This document shows positions 1 through 9,839 of a DNA stretch of 64,000 nt, in pieces. Where the stretch lies: positions 12,338,001-12,402,000 of the forward strand of contig JBHGNT010000015.1 in assembly GCA_043228905.1 (NCBI GenBank). The letters run 5' to 3'. The first letter of the stretch is position 1; every line of letters starts with the position of its first letter. The position numbers and the translations under genes were made by a program. This stretch comes from Azolla caroliniana. Lineage: Eukaryota; Polypodiophyta. The notes under the pieces are model-generated. The model worked only from the letters and a program-made list of their open reading frames with translations. It had not been told where the DNA came from and did no database searches.

Positions 1-130
1 TCTCTTTCTTATCTATGGGCTCATATAAGTCTCTAACTATCAGGAGATCTACCATCTTGATCTTCCAGTTTGAGTAGTTGTGGGAGTTAAGGACTATCAT
101 TCTTGGAAAACCATTCACACCTCCTTCCAT
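1..130 (-). CDS. R1 copia Gag N-terminus (partial, cut by window edge)
   Basis: Read on the minus strand from an ATG at 130 there are 43 codons without a stop up to the window edge. The peptide starts MEGGVNGFPRMIVLNSHNYS and is clearly homologous to the Gag start of R4 (at 15584, MEGGVSGLPGMIVLNSHNYA), a Tnt1-like Ty1/copia Gag. It lies just downstream, on the minus strand, of a primer-binding site and LTR. Seen: open frame and paralogue match. Inferred: 5' end of a minus-strand copia element whose remainder lies left of the window. Confidence 0.8.
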   Translation of the reverse strand, partial: MEGGVNGFPRMIVLNSHNYSNWKIKMVDLLIVRDLYEPIDKKE

Positions 131-143
131 CCCTGCATCTCTT

Positions 144-155
144 GCTCTGATACCA
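144..155 (-). promoter_or_regulatory. R1 primer-binding site (tRNA-iMet type)
   Basis: The plus strand reads GCTCTGATACCA, i.e. TGGTATCAGAGC on the minus strand, the standard plant copia primer-binding site complementary to the 3' end of initiator-Met tRNA. It sits between the LTR (right) and the gag start (left), which fixes R1 as minus-strand. Confidence 0.85.
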
Positions 156-161
156 GTTAGA

Positions 162-846
162 TGAATTTAGGACTGTAGATAGAAGAGAAAGATAGATTGA
201 ACAAATACAAAACAGAATACAAAATACATAATGCACACTTGTTTACCTGGAAACCCTATAAGAGGGAAAGTACCACGAAGCAACATATTTTCACTATAAA
301 TCGGAGATACAAGAGGAAAAACAGATTACAAAGCTTTGCAGATTAGAGTATCCACCACTTAGGGTTTTAGTGGGAAGTATACCTCACTATGCCTTCCTTC
401 TCTCACTCTTATCTCCTTCATACTCTCTTTGTATACAATGCTCTACACCCTACTACATAAAGTTTGTTCTAGGTCCACATATTTATAGAAGGAATAAGTT
501 ATTATTATTATATTATAATAACAGTAGTTAATCGTCCGACGGGTTGAATCGACTATCCAACCTACAAACGATAGTCTAGTCGATTCAACAACTGACTCCT
601 ATGTCATCGATCGACCTATCCCTCACTTGGTTCATCTAACCAATAAATTCAACCTCCAAATTGATCCATCCCCAAATCGTCTCTCTCTCTCTGGTTGATT
701 TGGTCGACCCGACTGGTCGACTCTTCATTTGCCCCACTCAATCGACCTCCAAGTCGACTCGTTGGTCAATCCGACCGACCGACCCGATTTCGACTTCTCC
801 CAATCAACAACCGACTTCTAACATTAGGAGGGATAGAATCCTGACA
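162..846 (-). repeat. R1 5' LTR (about 685 bp)
   Basis: On the minus strand the repeat would begin TGTCAGGATTCTATCCCTCC at 846 and end next to the PBS near 162. The start resembles that of the R4 LTR (TGTTAGGAATACGTCCCTCC), the length is similar (R4: 709 bp), and both contain a 'gggttt/cctgt' region and CGACTAGTCGA-type repeats. The edge at 162 is a judgement, because TG is displaced a few bases from the PBS. The partner LTR is outside the window, so the target duplication cannot be checked. Confidence 0.65.
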
Positions 847-1327
847 CTTGTGACATGGTTGGGTTTCTCTTCTACGATGTGCATCTTTTACCAAGAACTG
901 AATATGAAGATGAGGAATCAGTGTATACATATGGCAATGGAACACGCAATTATGTTACCGCTTATATATTGTTATGGCAAAGGGCAAAGGACATGTAGGC
1001 TTGCCAAACTATATGTCATGATGTAATTGACTCTAAGTTCTCTTTGTTCAAAGTTGTCTAGTATGTGTCTCCATGAATTAAAGTTCTCTTTGTTCAAAGT
1101 TGTCTAGTATGTGTCTCTATGAATTAAAGTAATAATAATTGTCCATCAATTGTGTTCTCATATCTCATATACAATACAACATTCTTGTTGTGAATCTTTT
1201 ACTTGTAATTGCTCTTTTTGAATCTTGGTATTGATTCCCTCAACCTTGTGGATGTTCTATAGATTCTACAATTGACTTCTTGTGAATCATAAAAGCAATA
1301 TAATTGTGCATCAACGGTGTTGCCATC
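847..1327. other. AT-rich spacer with a 47-bp tandem duplication
   Basis: No convincing gene. Positions about 1037-1130 hold two adjacent copies of a unit beginning TTCTCTTTGTTCAAAGTTG, differing at one base. The 121-codon open frame at 661-1026 runs across the LTR/spacer boundary and resembles nothing I recognise. The spacer ends with CCATC, the left half of the R2 target duplication. Confidence 0.6.
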
Positions 1328-1741
1328 TGTTGAGCGACAAGCTCAACTGGAGCTGGATCAGCTGAATAAGCCTGAGCCGGCAAGCGAGACGGATCGGTAA
1401 GTTGTGAGCAACCAAGCGGGCAAGCAACAGAGCCAGTGAGCTGGGGAGCCGGTTAGCCGGATCCAATAAGTAACCGGAAGCCTAGTATTAGCGTAGACTA
1501 CTAGGCAATTATAGTCTCGTAGTAAGTGTCAGATGCTCGTGTGAGCATTGAAGTACGCGGTACTTCTGTCAGTCCCACGAGGACTTGTATAAATAATGCT
1601 ACTGAGCATAGTTGTATGTACAAAGTGTTTTTATTGTTTTTGAATATAGCCTTGAAGTTCTGCTCTCTCTGTCTCTCCCGTGTACTCTGTGTATTCCCTA
1701 CCTTCTTTGTTTTCTAACGCTTCCGCAAGTAATCGTTTACA
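1328..1741 (+). repeat. R2 5' LTR
   Basis: It begins TGTTGAGCGACAAGC and ends ...CGTTTACA. A TATA-like TATAAATAAT lies near 1589-1598, followed by a pyrimidine-rich stretch (CTCTCTCTGTCTCTC), so transcription would start in the middle of the LTR. It is nearly identical to the 3' copy over its full length. Confidence 0.95.
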
Positions 1742-1753
1742 TGGTATCAAAGC
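1742..1753 (+). promoter_or_regulatory. R2 primer-binding site
   Basis: TGGTATCAAAGC follows the LTR without a gap. It differs by one base from the usual TGGTATCAGAGC complement of plant initiator-Met tRNA. It primes minus-strand cDNA synthesis in this family. Confidence 0.9.
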
Positions 1754-1833
1754 GCGAGGGTTGAGAACCTTTGCAACCGACAAACGCTTAAAAGCAAACC
1801 CTAACAGGTCGTAAAACAGCAGATAGAGAAGTG

Positions 1834-2686
1834 ATGGATAGAGGGATGGCTAGCTCGCTCCCTGTGGAGAAACCCAACAGATCCAACTATGCATCTTGGT
1901 CGTATAAGATGCACCAGTACCTTCTTGGGCATGGCTACTGGAGTTTCGTCGAAGGAGCCAACGAAACAACACCTGATGCGGCACATAAGGACTTCCCAGT
2001 GTGGGAACAATCGGCAAGCAGAGTGATGTACTGCTTTGCGTCCAGTGTCGGAGACCAGCTGTTGAGCCACATCCAAGACGCCAAGACACCGAAGGAGGCT
2101 TGGGGGAACTTGAAGAAGGTTTTCGCCGCGAGCACTACAGCCTGGAAGGTGTAACTCCGATAGGAGTTGAGCAATGTCTGACAGAAGGACATGTCGGTGG
2201 CGGATTACACGGCCCAGATCAAAGAGATCTGTGACTTGCTTGCCTCTATCAACATTACCGTAGAGGAAGACGAGATGGTACAAGTTTGTCTTTGGGGGCC
2301 TGGCATCTAAGTTCAAAGCGTTCCGAATGGCGGTGTGTACAAGGGAGAATACGCCATCATTTTTCGACTTACAGTCGATGCTCCTTGTAGAGGAGAACCA
2401 CGCCGGTGCGTCAACAAGCGCACCCATTGACAACCGGATGCTGTACACGGAAGCGGATTGGTCCCGTGGACGTGGTGGACGAGGCGGGTCGGCACGCAAT
2501 GGAGGCGGCCGGCAAGAGCAAGAACGAAGGCACAGAGAACGTGCCGAAAACGGTTCCGGGACTCCCACAGGCAGGGGGAGTCATGGCGACACCGGAAGAA
2601 GCCAAGAGAAGTCAGCAACTGAATGCTGGTACTGTGGCAAAAAGGGCCACAGAGAAAGCGAGTGTTGGAGAAAAGGAGCTGATTAG
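1834..2686 (+). pseudogene. R2 Gag (frameshifted)
   Basis: The Gag starts at ATG 1834 (MDRGMASSLPVEKPNRSNYA...), runs to a stop at 2152-2154, then continues in other frames. The last part (2327-2686) carries an arginine/glycine-rich stretch and one CCHC zinc knuckle, CWYCGKKGHRESEC, at 2624-2665. The YASWSYKMHQYL block near the N-terminus recurs in R8 and R12. Family role: the nucleocapsid that packages element RNA. At least one frameshift near 2150 and another before 2327 disable it. Confidence 0.85.
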
Positions 2687-2769
2687 GACAAATTTGGATT
2701 CGGCAAGGACGGCAAAGCTCGCACTACGCGAAGGGATCGGTAGGATCCAAGAACGGCAACGGGCCAACC

Positions 2770-3299
2770 TTGGTGATGAAGCATGAGGCGAACTCGATGA
2801 AGAAGACCACTTCCAAATCGGAGGAAGTGTGGTATGTTGATTCCGGTGTGTTGAACCACATGATGAACCACAAAGAGTGGTTCTCCTTTTTGGAGAAACC
2901 GGATCAACCAGGAGTAGTCGAAACGGGAGACGACACTCCTCACCCAATTGTGCACGTCGGAGAAGTTCCTTTGAGCCACGTCGGACAGAAGGGGAAGCTG
3001 ATGAACGTATTACACGTTCCGACAATCACGAAGAACCTGGTGTCGGTCGGATAGATCGTCGACCAAGGGATGCAGGTGCGGTTTACGCACCTCGGGTGCT
3101 TCATCGAGGAAGAGGGCCATATTATTGCGCAAGGGCGCAGAGACGGGAGGATGTTTATCCTCGACACCAATGATGTCGGCACCCCTCTATTTGCAAAAGG
3201 ACAGAAGGTCGAATCAGACATCGACCTATGGCACAAGCGGATAGGCCATGTCAATGACCGGAGGCTTCAAGACCTGCAAAGAAACAAGTTGTTCTCGGT
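2770..3299 (+). pseudogene. R2 aspartic protease and pre-integrase zinc region
   Basis: The retroviral-type protease shows WYVDSG with Asp-Ser-Gly at 2839-2847; the residues after it are VLNHM where relatives have ASNHM. The frame stops at 3054. A second frame from 3070 has the His-His half of the integrase HHCC zinc module (LWHKRIGHVN, about 3226-3255). The Cys pair follows in the next frame at 3333-3344. The protease would release Gag, integrase and RT from the polyprotein. Confidence 0.85.
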
Positions 3300-4496
3300 T
3301 TGCCGAAGTTTAGCGGCCGAAAGGCCCAAGTATGTGAATCCTGCCAACTCGGGAAGCAACACTGGCTTCCATTCCCCACCGAACGTAACCGGAGCCATAA
3401 CAAGCTCGACCTTATCCATTCGGATGTGTGGGGACCGACACAAAATGTTAGTCTTGGCGGTAGTCGATATTTCGTCTCCTTCATCGACGACTATACACGG
3501 CACACATGGATCTACCTCATTGAACGGAAGAGTGAAGTCTTCGAGTGTTTCCGGAGTCTCCAAAGCATGGTGGAATGGGAATCGGAGAGGAGGATCAAAT
3601 GCGTGCGGTCGGATGGCGGAAAAGAGTACTTTTCCGGCCAATTCAACAGTTATCTACAGCAAAAGGGAATTCGGCAAGAGTTCAGCTGCAGATACACACC
3701 GCAACAGAACGGTGTTGCCGAAAGGAAGAACTGGTCGCTTATTGATGCGGCAAGGGCAATGCTGGAGGAGAAGAGCATGCCCAATTTCTACTAGGCGGAG
3801 GCAGTCCGAACAACTGTCTACATCCAGAACCGGATCGGTGACAAGGTGTCAGCTCACGAGCTGTATTTCAGGCGCAAGCTGAATTTGAGACACCTTAAGA
3901 TCTTCGGTAGCATTCCATATGTGCATGTACCGGAAGAGAAGCGGAGGAAGCTGGATGCAAAATCGGAAAAATGCATCCTAATCAGCTATGCTCAAGAGCA
4001 GAAGGGTTGTAAGTGTTATAACCCCCGGACAAAGCTGGTCCGAGTTAGTCGAGATGTCGAGTTCGATGAATCGACATCGTGGTACTGCTTACCGGCTCCG
4101 ACTTCCGAATCCGACCTGGTGCCGGTGGATGAGGCTAGTGAGCCTGAACCGGCCCAGGTAGAGGATGATGAAGCGTGGACTCAGGATGAGAGTCTGGAAT
4201 CGTTCCGGTTGAGCAGGCCAAACGAGAGACTGAGTCAATCTGACCAGTCCGATGAGGAACCGACGAGTAGTGGAGACTCTGCCATGCACTCCCCACGCAA
4301 GGAACCGAGGCGACGGCTCAAGCGCAAAGAGAAGGGGAAGAAGAAGATGCCGGAATTCGAAACCGGCAACGATGAGTCGGATCAATGTGCATCTGACTCC
4401 CGCAAGGAGACAGGCGGATATTCGGCAACGAAGACCGAACCAGCCAAGAAGGGCCTCAAACTGGGTAACAGTGAGTTACGTCGGTCCACCCGCTAG
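3300..4496 (+). pseudogene. R2 integrase core
   Basis: The DDE triad is complete: Asp in HSDVWGP (3423-3425), Asp in RSDGGKEY (3612-3614) and Glu in NGVAERKN (3720-3722), with exactly 35 residues between the last two (D-35-E). An in-frame TAG at 3792-3794 replaces the Trp seen in relatives (FYWAEA); the frame resumes and stays open from 3846 to 4496, covering the C-terminal region (RHLKIFGSIPYVHVP) and an acidic, Ser-rich linker toward RT. Confidence 0.9.
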
Positions 4497-4532
4497 AAGG
4501 ATCCCGTCAAGCGATACGGGTACAATGAGTAC

Positions 4533-5345
4533 ATGGCGCATCACTATGCGTACATGACTAAGGTGGCAGAAGTGCGTGAGCCGGAGAGTTACGCAGAAGC
4601 GACCAAGGACACCAATTGGCGTGCCGCTATGGAGGAAGAAATGCGGGCACTTGATGTCAACAACACATGGGACCTGGTTGACCCCCCTCGTCACTGTAAA
4701 CCGATCGGATGCAAGTGGATATACAAGGTAAAGTTCAATGCCGATAGTTCTGTTAACTAGTATAAAGCCCGGTTAGTGGCGAAGGGATACGCGCAGACCC
4801 ACGGAATCGACTATGATGAGACCTTTGCTCTGGTAGCGAAGATGACGACGGTTCGTGTGGTGTTGGCGGTTGCTGCAGCAAGGGGGTGGCATCTTCACCA
4901 AATGGATGTGAAGAATGCATTTCTTCAAGGTGATCTTGAAGAAGAAATCTTTATGACTCAGCCCCCTGGCTTTCAATAGGAGATGAACAAGTCGGCGGTA
5001 TGCCGGCTGAAGAGGTCGTTGTACGGCCTGAAGCAAGCCCCTCGAGCTTGGAATGCGAAGATCACGTACCGGTTGCGTAAGATGGGGTTTGTGGCCTCCC
5101 AATCGGACTCTTCGTTGTTCATCCGGGAAGGCTCAGCTGGCCCAGTATGTATACTGTTGTATGTTGATGATCTAGTCATCACCGGACCGGGTGTTCTAGA
5201 AATCAACCGCGTCAAGTCCTTGTTGTCGGACGCATTTGAGATGAAGGACCTAGGGAACCTTCATTATTTTCTTGGGATCGAGGTGATCCGAACCCCTGAC
5301 GGCATATTACTCTCACAACGACATTACGTCTTGAATATGCTGTAA
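4533..5345 (+). pseudogene. R2 reverse transcriptase
   Basis: The copia RT is recognisable throughout: WRAAMEEEMRALDVNNTWDL near the start, [27 protein letters not shown], and the catalytic YVDD at 5160-5171. In-frame stops break it at 4758-4760 (TAG, relatives have Gln), 4977-4979 (TAG) and 5343-5345 (TAA). The three open pieces are in one frame or nearly so, so decay is mainly by point mutation here. Confidence 0.9.
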
Positions 5346-6569
5346 AAGTTTGGCATGACAGAATGTCGACCTATCTCCACACCCTTGGACTAGAACCAGA
5401 AGCTCCGTCCCAACTCCGGTCCGGCCTGCAACGAGAAACGGTTCCGAAAATTTTTCGGAAGCCTTATTTACCTGACTATCACATGCCCTGACATCAGCTA
5501 TCCGGTCGGGATGATAAGTCAGTTCATGCAGAAGCCGACCGTGGAGCACCTTCAGTGCTCGCAACGGATATTGCCATATGTAAGCGGCACGAAGGACTGG
5601 GGACTGTTATACCGGTGAGGTATAACTGAAGAGCTCGTCGGTTACATGGATGCCGACTAGGCTGGCGATGCATCAGATCGCCGATCAACCTTTGGTTACA
5701 TGTTTTCCCTAGGTCGTGCGGCTGTTGCGTGGAGCAGGAAAAAGCAGCCAACAGTTGCTCTGTCGAGCACTGAGGCTAAGTATCGGGGCACTACCATTGC
5801 CACCTCTGAAGCCATTTGGCTTCGGTGACTGCTGCAAGACTTACGGATCGAGGTAACGACCCTAATTCTGGTCTACTACGACAACATAAGCAAGATACAA
5901 CTCGCCAAGAACCCTGTGTTCCATGCTCGCACAAAGCACATAGAAGTGCATTATCACTTTGTGCGTGAGCAGAACCTGAGCAGTGAAGTTGAACTACGGT
6001 ATGTTCACACGGATCAGCAAGTTGCCGACATCTTCACCAAGCCGCTCGAATCGGACAAGTTGCAGCACTTTACTGACATGCTTGGTGTTCAGCATCTCGA
6101 CGTGCCACACTTGAGGGGGAGAACGGGCAGAGACACCGGAACAGGCAAAGGCAAAGAGACTGCCGATTGTGCCGGTGAGGGAAGAACAGAAGGCGGGAGA
6201 GTCAAGAAGGACAAAGCCGACCGAAGGAAGAAGGCCAAGACCCGGACATGGTCCAATGTGGTGAAGGGCTTGGAACCAGAAGACGAATTGGGAGCAACCG
6301 ATTCGGACAAGAGCTGGGACGAATCGGAGATAGTCGATTCGGTTCAAAAGACAGATTCGGAAGAACTGGATCAATTCAAGGCCAAGCAAACATGGATGCA
6401 GTGGAAGTCGATGCAATCGTGGAGAAACCGATGGATCGATAAGCGTCGGAGTCATAACAGCGAAGGAGCTGAGCAGGGCCTATTGAGCAGGCATATCGAC
6501 CGAGAAGGTCGAGGCGCGCAGAACAAGAGGGGTCGCGGCAAACAAAACCGGACCAGACGTGGAGCGTGA
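5346..6569 (+). pseudogene. R2 RNase H plus long basic/acidic C-terminal extension
   Basis: The RNase H part is broken up to about 5915. The last frame (5916-6569, 217 codons, no stop) begins MFHARTKHIEVHYHFVRE and has ADIFTKPL, the normal end of copia pol, at 6024-6047. It then runs on about 150 residues beyond the usual end, rich in Lys, Arg, Asp and Glu, with RTWSNVVKG and runs of SD/SE. A related extension occurs in R5 (about 33480-33690). Function unknown. Confidence 0.75.
6109..6121 (+). promoter_or_regulatory. R2 first (internal) polypurine tract
   Basis: CTTGAGGGGGAG follows the codons for ...LDVPH right after the RNase H end. It copies the sequence that sits next to the 3' LTR at 6655-6665. 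In a standard copia element the 3' LTR would start here. R5, R6 and R12 also show a purine tract at this place. Confidence 0.65.
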
Positions 6570-6654
6570 GCAAGGCGAAGCGACGCCAGGAGAGGTCGGT
6601 TGGAAGAACCGGCTGCCACAGAGACTGACACTAAGATCCAACCTCAAGTTGAGC

Positions 6655-6665
6655 TTGAGGGGGAG
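6655..6665 (+). promoter_or_regulatory. R2 polypurine tract next to 3' LTR
   Basis: TTGAGGGGGAG abuts the TGTTGAG start of the 3' LTR. This is the standard position and composition for the plus-strand primer. Confidence 0.85.
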
Positions 6666-7079
6666 TGTTGAGCGGCAAGCTCAACTGGAGCCGGATTGGC
6701 TGAATAAGCTTGAGCCGGCAAGCGAGACGGATCGGTAAGCTGTGAGCAACTGAGCCGGCAAGCAATAGAGTTGGTGAGCTGGGAAGTTGGTTAGCTGAAT
6801 CCAATCAGTAACCGAAAGCCTAGTATTAGCGTAAACTACTAGGAAATTATAGTCTCGTAGTAAGTGTCAGATGCTCATGTGAGCATTGAAGTACGTTGTA
6901 CTTCTGTCAGTCCCACGAGGACTTGTATAAATAATGCTACTGAGCATAGTTGTATGTACAAAGTGTTTTTATTGTTTTTGAATATAGCCTTGAAGTTCTG
7001 CTCTCTCTGTCTCTCCCATGTACTCTGTGTATTCCCTACCTTCTTTGTTTTCTAACGCTTCCGCAAGTAATCGTTTACA
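6666..7079 (+). repeat. R2 3' LTR
   Basis: This is the 414-bp copy of the 5' LTR; it begins TGTTGAGCGGC and ends CGTTTACA. It is followed by CCATT, which nearly repeats the CCATC before the 5' LTR. The few differences from the 5' copy are mostly transitions. Confidence 0.95.
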
Positions 7080-7084
7080 CCATT

Positions 7085-7450
7085 ATATCTTTTCCTTGTG
7101 ATTCCTCTTTGTAAATCTTGATATTGATTCTTCTTATGTGTTGTTGGCACATTTGATGAATAAAAAACTATTATAAATTTAATATTTTTTAGCTTTTGTC
7201 ATCCCCTCTTTGTTGGAAGTGAGGCTGTCAGTGCAGAATAAAAACAACACTTAGGTGTTGAAGAGTGACAAGTTGATTAACAAGATGAACAAATTAAAGT
7301 AGAGAATTATAAAGTAACTGAGCTAGGGCAATCGCTCTTTGGTCTTATTACAAATGTGTCCTAAACGTAGTCTGGCCAAGTGAGACAATGTGAATATGGC
7401 CATTATACACCAACATTCGTCACTCTTCCCATTATCATACTAGTCACCTC
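7085..7450. other. Spacer between R2 and R3
   Basis: AT-rich sequence with no gene that I can recognise. It is probably the host or older-repeat DNA into which R2 and R3 inserted. It ends with ACCTC (7446-7450), the left target duplication of R3. Confidence 0.5.
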
Positions 7451-7780
7451 CTTCGAATACAGTAATATAATGGATGTATTCACACTAACCTATTAGACAA
7501 ACTAGATTAGAATATTTATGTAAATAGCATAAAGGGCAGTTTGGTTAGTATATAACTGACTTGTAACGTAGTTTGTAAGATTGATGTTGTTGTTTCAATT
7601 TTGAATAATACAGTTTACTTTGGTGCCTCTCAATTTCCCTCTCTTTCTCCCTCCTTTGTTATAGTTTCTTGCAGATTGTCTTTGTTACTTTTGTTCATTT
7701 GTTTCATACCATCTACTTCTTGGTCTTTAGCACACAATGTTGTATTTCAGACTCTCACATTGACAACTTAGTTTCCAACA
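7451..7780 (+). repeat. R3 5' LTR
   Basis: Runs to ...TTTCCAACA at 7780 and matches the reassembled 3' LTR. The first two bases are CT rather than TG; the 3' LTR has the expected TG, so this is a mutation. The target duplication fixes the boundary. Confidence 0.85.
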
Positions 7781-7781
7781 G

Positions 7782-7795
7782 TCGGTATCAGAGCC
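7782..7795 (+). promoter_or_regulatory. R3 primer-binding site
   Basis: TCGGTATCAGAGCC one base after the LTR; it matches the initiator-Met tRNA PBS except for one base (TCG for TGG). Confidence 0.8.
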
Positions 7796-8198
7796 AGAGG
7801 TTCTTTTTTCATCGATGGTCGTCATTAGTCCCTCCATCATCGACACTTTCGATTTGATTGTGAAAGACTTGAAGTTTGTTGGATCTCCTGAACAGGATTT
7901 CCAAGATTTCAATCGGATTGAAATCTTTTGTTAGACAACTACATATTTACATCTTGTGAGAGGAAGAAGCACTCTATTAAGTTCTTGCGCATTTCATCGA
8001 GGACGTACTTTAGGTAAACTAGTCGGTTGTACCTTTCTTTTGATTGTAGCCACTCTGAGCAAAACTTTCGACTAGTTGACTCTTGTGTTCGCGTTCATTC
8101 AGTTAGATCGCATTTCTGGTAAATCAAACGGTTTTACCCTTTCCCCTGATCATAGTCACTTCGAGCAGGACTTCTGATTAGTCAACTCTCGTAAAAAA

Positions 8199-9710
8199 AT
8201 GGCTTCCACATCCGACTTGTCAGAGACGAGTCTCAAGAAGTTCAAAGGCACGAACTTCAATTTCTAGAAGGGGCAAATGCAAGATTACTTAATTGTGAAG
8301 GGTCAAATCGACCCAATCGAGAATGCATCGGCTCTAAAGGAATACAAGCCGAATGAGTGAACAAAGCTCGATCGTATAACTCATGCCACCATTCGGATGC
8401 AGCTGTCCGAATTAGCCTATGGCACGGTGTAGTCATGTTTGATAGCCTACAAATTGTGGAAGACGCTATCAGACACATGAAAAGAAGGTGGCCACCACAA
8501 AGATTTATCTTATTCGACACCTCTACAATCTTCCAATGAAAGAATCCGATTCGGTCCAAGCACTCCTTAATGAATATGAGAGCATCAATTCCCAAATTTT
8601 GGCTCAGGGGATGACTATTGATGATGAGTTGAAAGCTCTCTTGTTGATGAGTAGTCTCCTCCGTTCATACATTCGTCACGACTGTGTGATGCATCGACTA
8701 TGTTCGTTAAGTACTCCGAGATTAGGAGCTCCATTTTGTCTGAAGATGCTCGGAGGAAAATGTGAAAGTGTTTTTTAGAATCTAAGACATTGAACATTAG
8801 AAGAATATAAAGTATGGATAATTCACATTTGGAGGCTAAGAACATGAACCAAGACCTTAGGAAGAAGTCAAAAGTAAAAGTAAGAGACCAAGAGAAAAGT
8901 AAAAAGAGAAAAAGCCGACCATAAAAAACAGTAAACATGGAATGGTCATAACTCCTTCTTTTTTCACCCAAATATTATGTTTAAATATGTTTTATCAAGC
9001 TTGTCAAGAGAGCTATCTATAGCTTTTTAAATCACTAAATTTGGAGCTCTGATGAGGGAGATATGACGATTAGAAGGTTGCTGGGTCTTAGCTAAAAATA
9101 GGAGATAAAAAGCTTCTAAAAATACTGTGAATGAGGAAGAAGAAGAAAATTATAAAAGAAGAAGTGGAGGTCCGAATAGAGGGGGAGGAGTCTTAGGAAG
9201 AAGTATCTTAGTGGAAGAAGATGGTTTTTAGGAGTGGGTTTGAGTGATGGGTAGTAAGAAGGTCTTTGGTTTTTAAGTTCATTGTGGGGTTTATCCTCTT
9301 TGTATTGACTTGAAGTGGAATATTATAACATTCTTATCTCTTTCTTATCTTTCCTACCTTTTATCTTAATTTCTTGAGTTTTCCTCTCTAAATCGTAGTT
9401 ACCTAGATCTATATAATCTATTATAATTCACAACTCCATCTAATCGGTTTGATCAAGACCTCATATTGTGTACGAGTATCATCTGTCTTATACACCCTAT
9501 CAGAAAACATTCTTACACGAGTCAACAAATGATGCCTACGTAGTATAGAGTTTGGCCGACTGATAGAACAATCGTGAAAGGAGTTCTTCCCAAATACCAG
9601 CTAACTCTAGAGGCTGAAGTAAGTCCAGAGATACTTGAATATGCAATTACTACAAGAAGTCTGGACACATAAAAGCTGAATGTTGAGCCCTTAAAGCCAA
9701 GAATGAGAAG
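8199..9710 (+). pseudogene. R3 Gag, with an unassigned insert
   Basis: ATG at 8199 starts MASTSDLSETSLKKFKGTNF; a TAG follows where relatives have Trp (F-W-K). Further stops and shifts follow. A degenerate zinc knuckle, CNYYKKSGHIKAEC with the second Cys changed to Tyr, lies at about 9649-9690. Between about 8935 and 9520 the sequence is AT-rich and unlike gag, containing TCATAACTCCTTC, a motif I associate with plant LTRs; no clear duplication bounds it. Confidence 0.7.
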
Positions 9711-9839
9711 ACTCAAAGATCAACACAGAAGAGCAGCCGACAAGAGGAAGTGAACTTCGTTGGAGAAACTTCCCCTATCAGCTCTTCAACCGAAACTATT
9801 TCAAAGGACCCATATATATTGGTGATAGAAAATATGGAC

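Larger units (their letters stand above)
1328..7079 (+). mobile_element. R2: full-length Ty1/copia retrotransposon, decayed
   Basis: The 5752-bp element has two 414-bp LTRs (1328-1741 and 6666-7079), a PBS directly after the first and a polypurine tract directly before the second. The target duplication is CCATC (1323-1327) versus CCATT (7080-7084), one mismatch. Internal order is Gag, protease, integrase, reverse transcriptase, RNase H, which is the copia order (integrase before RT). The reading frame is broken by frameshifts and stops, so it is not autonomous today. R5, R6, R8 and R12 share its Gag and LTR type. Confidence 0.95.

Noticed and set aside
1801-2568. 255-codon minus-strand open frame across R2 gag
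   Set aside because: Antisense shadow of the copia Gag, which is identified by its zinc knuckle on the plus strand.
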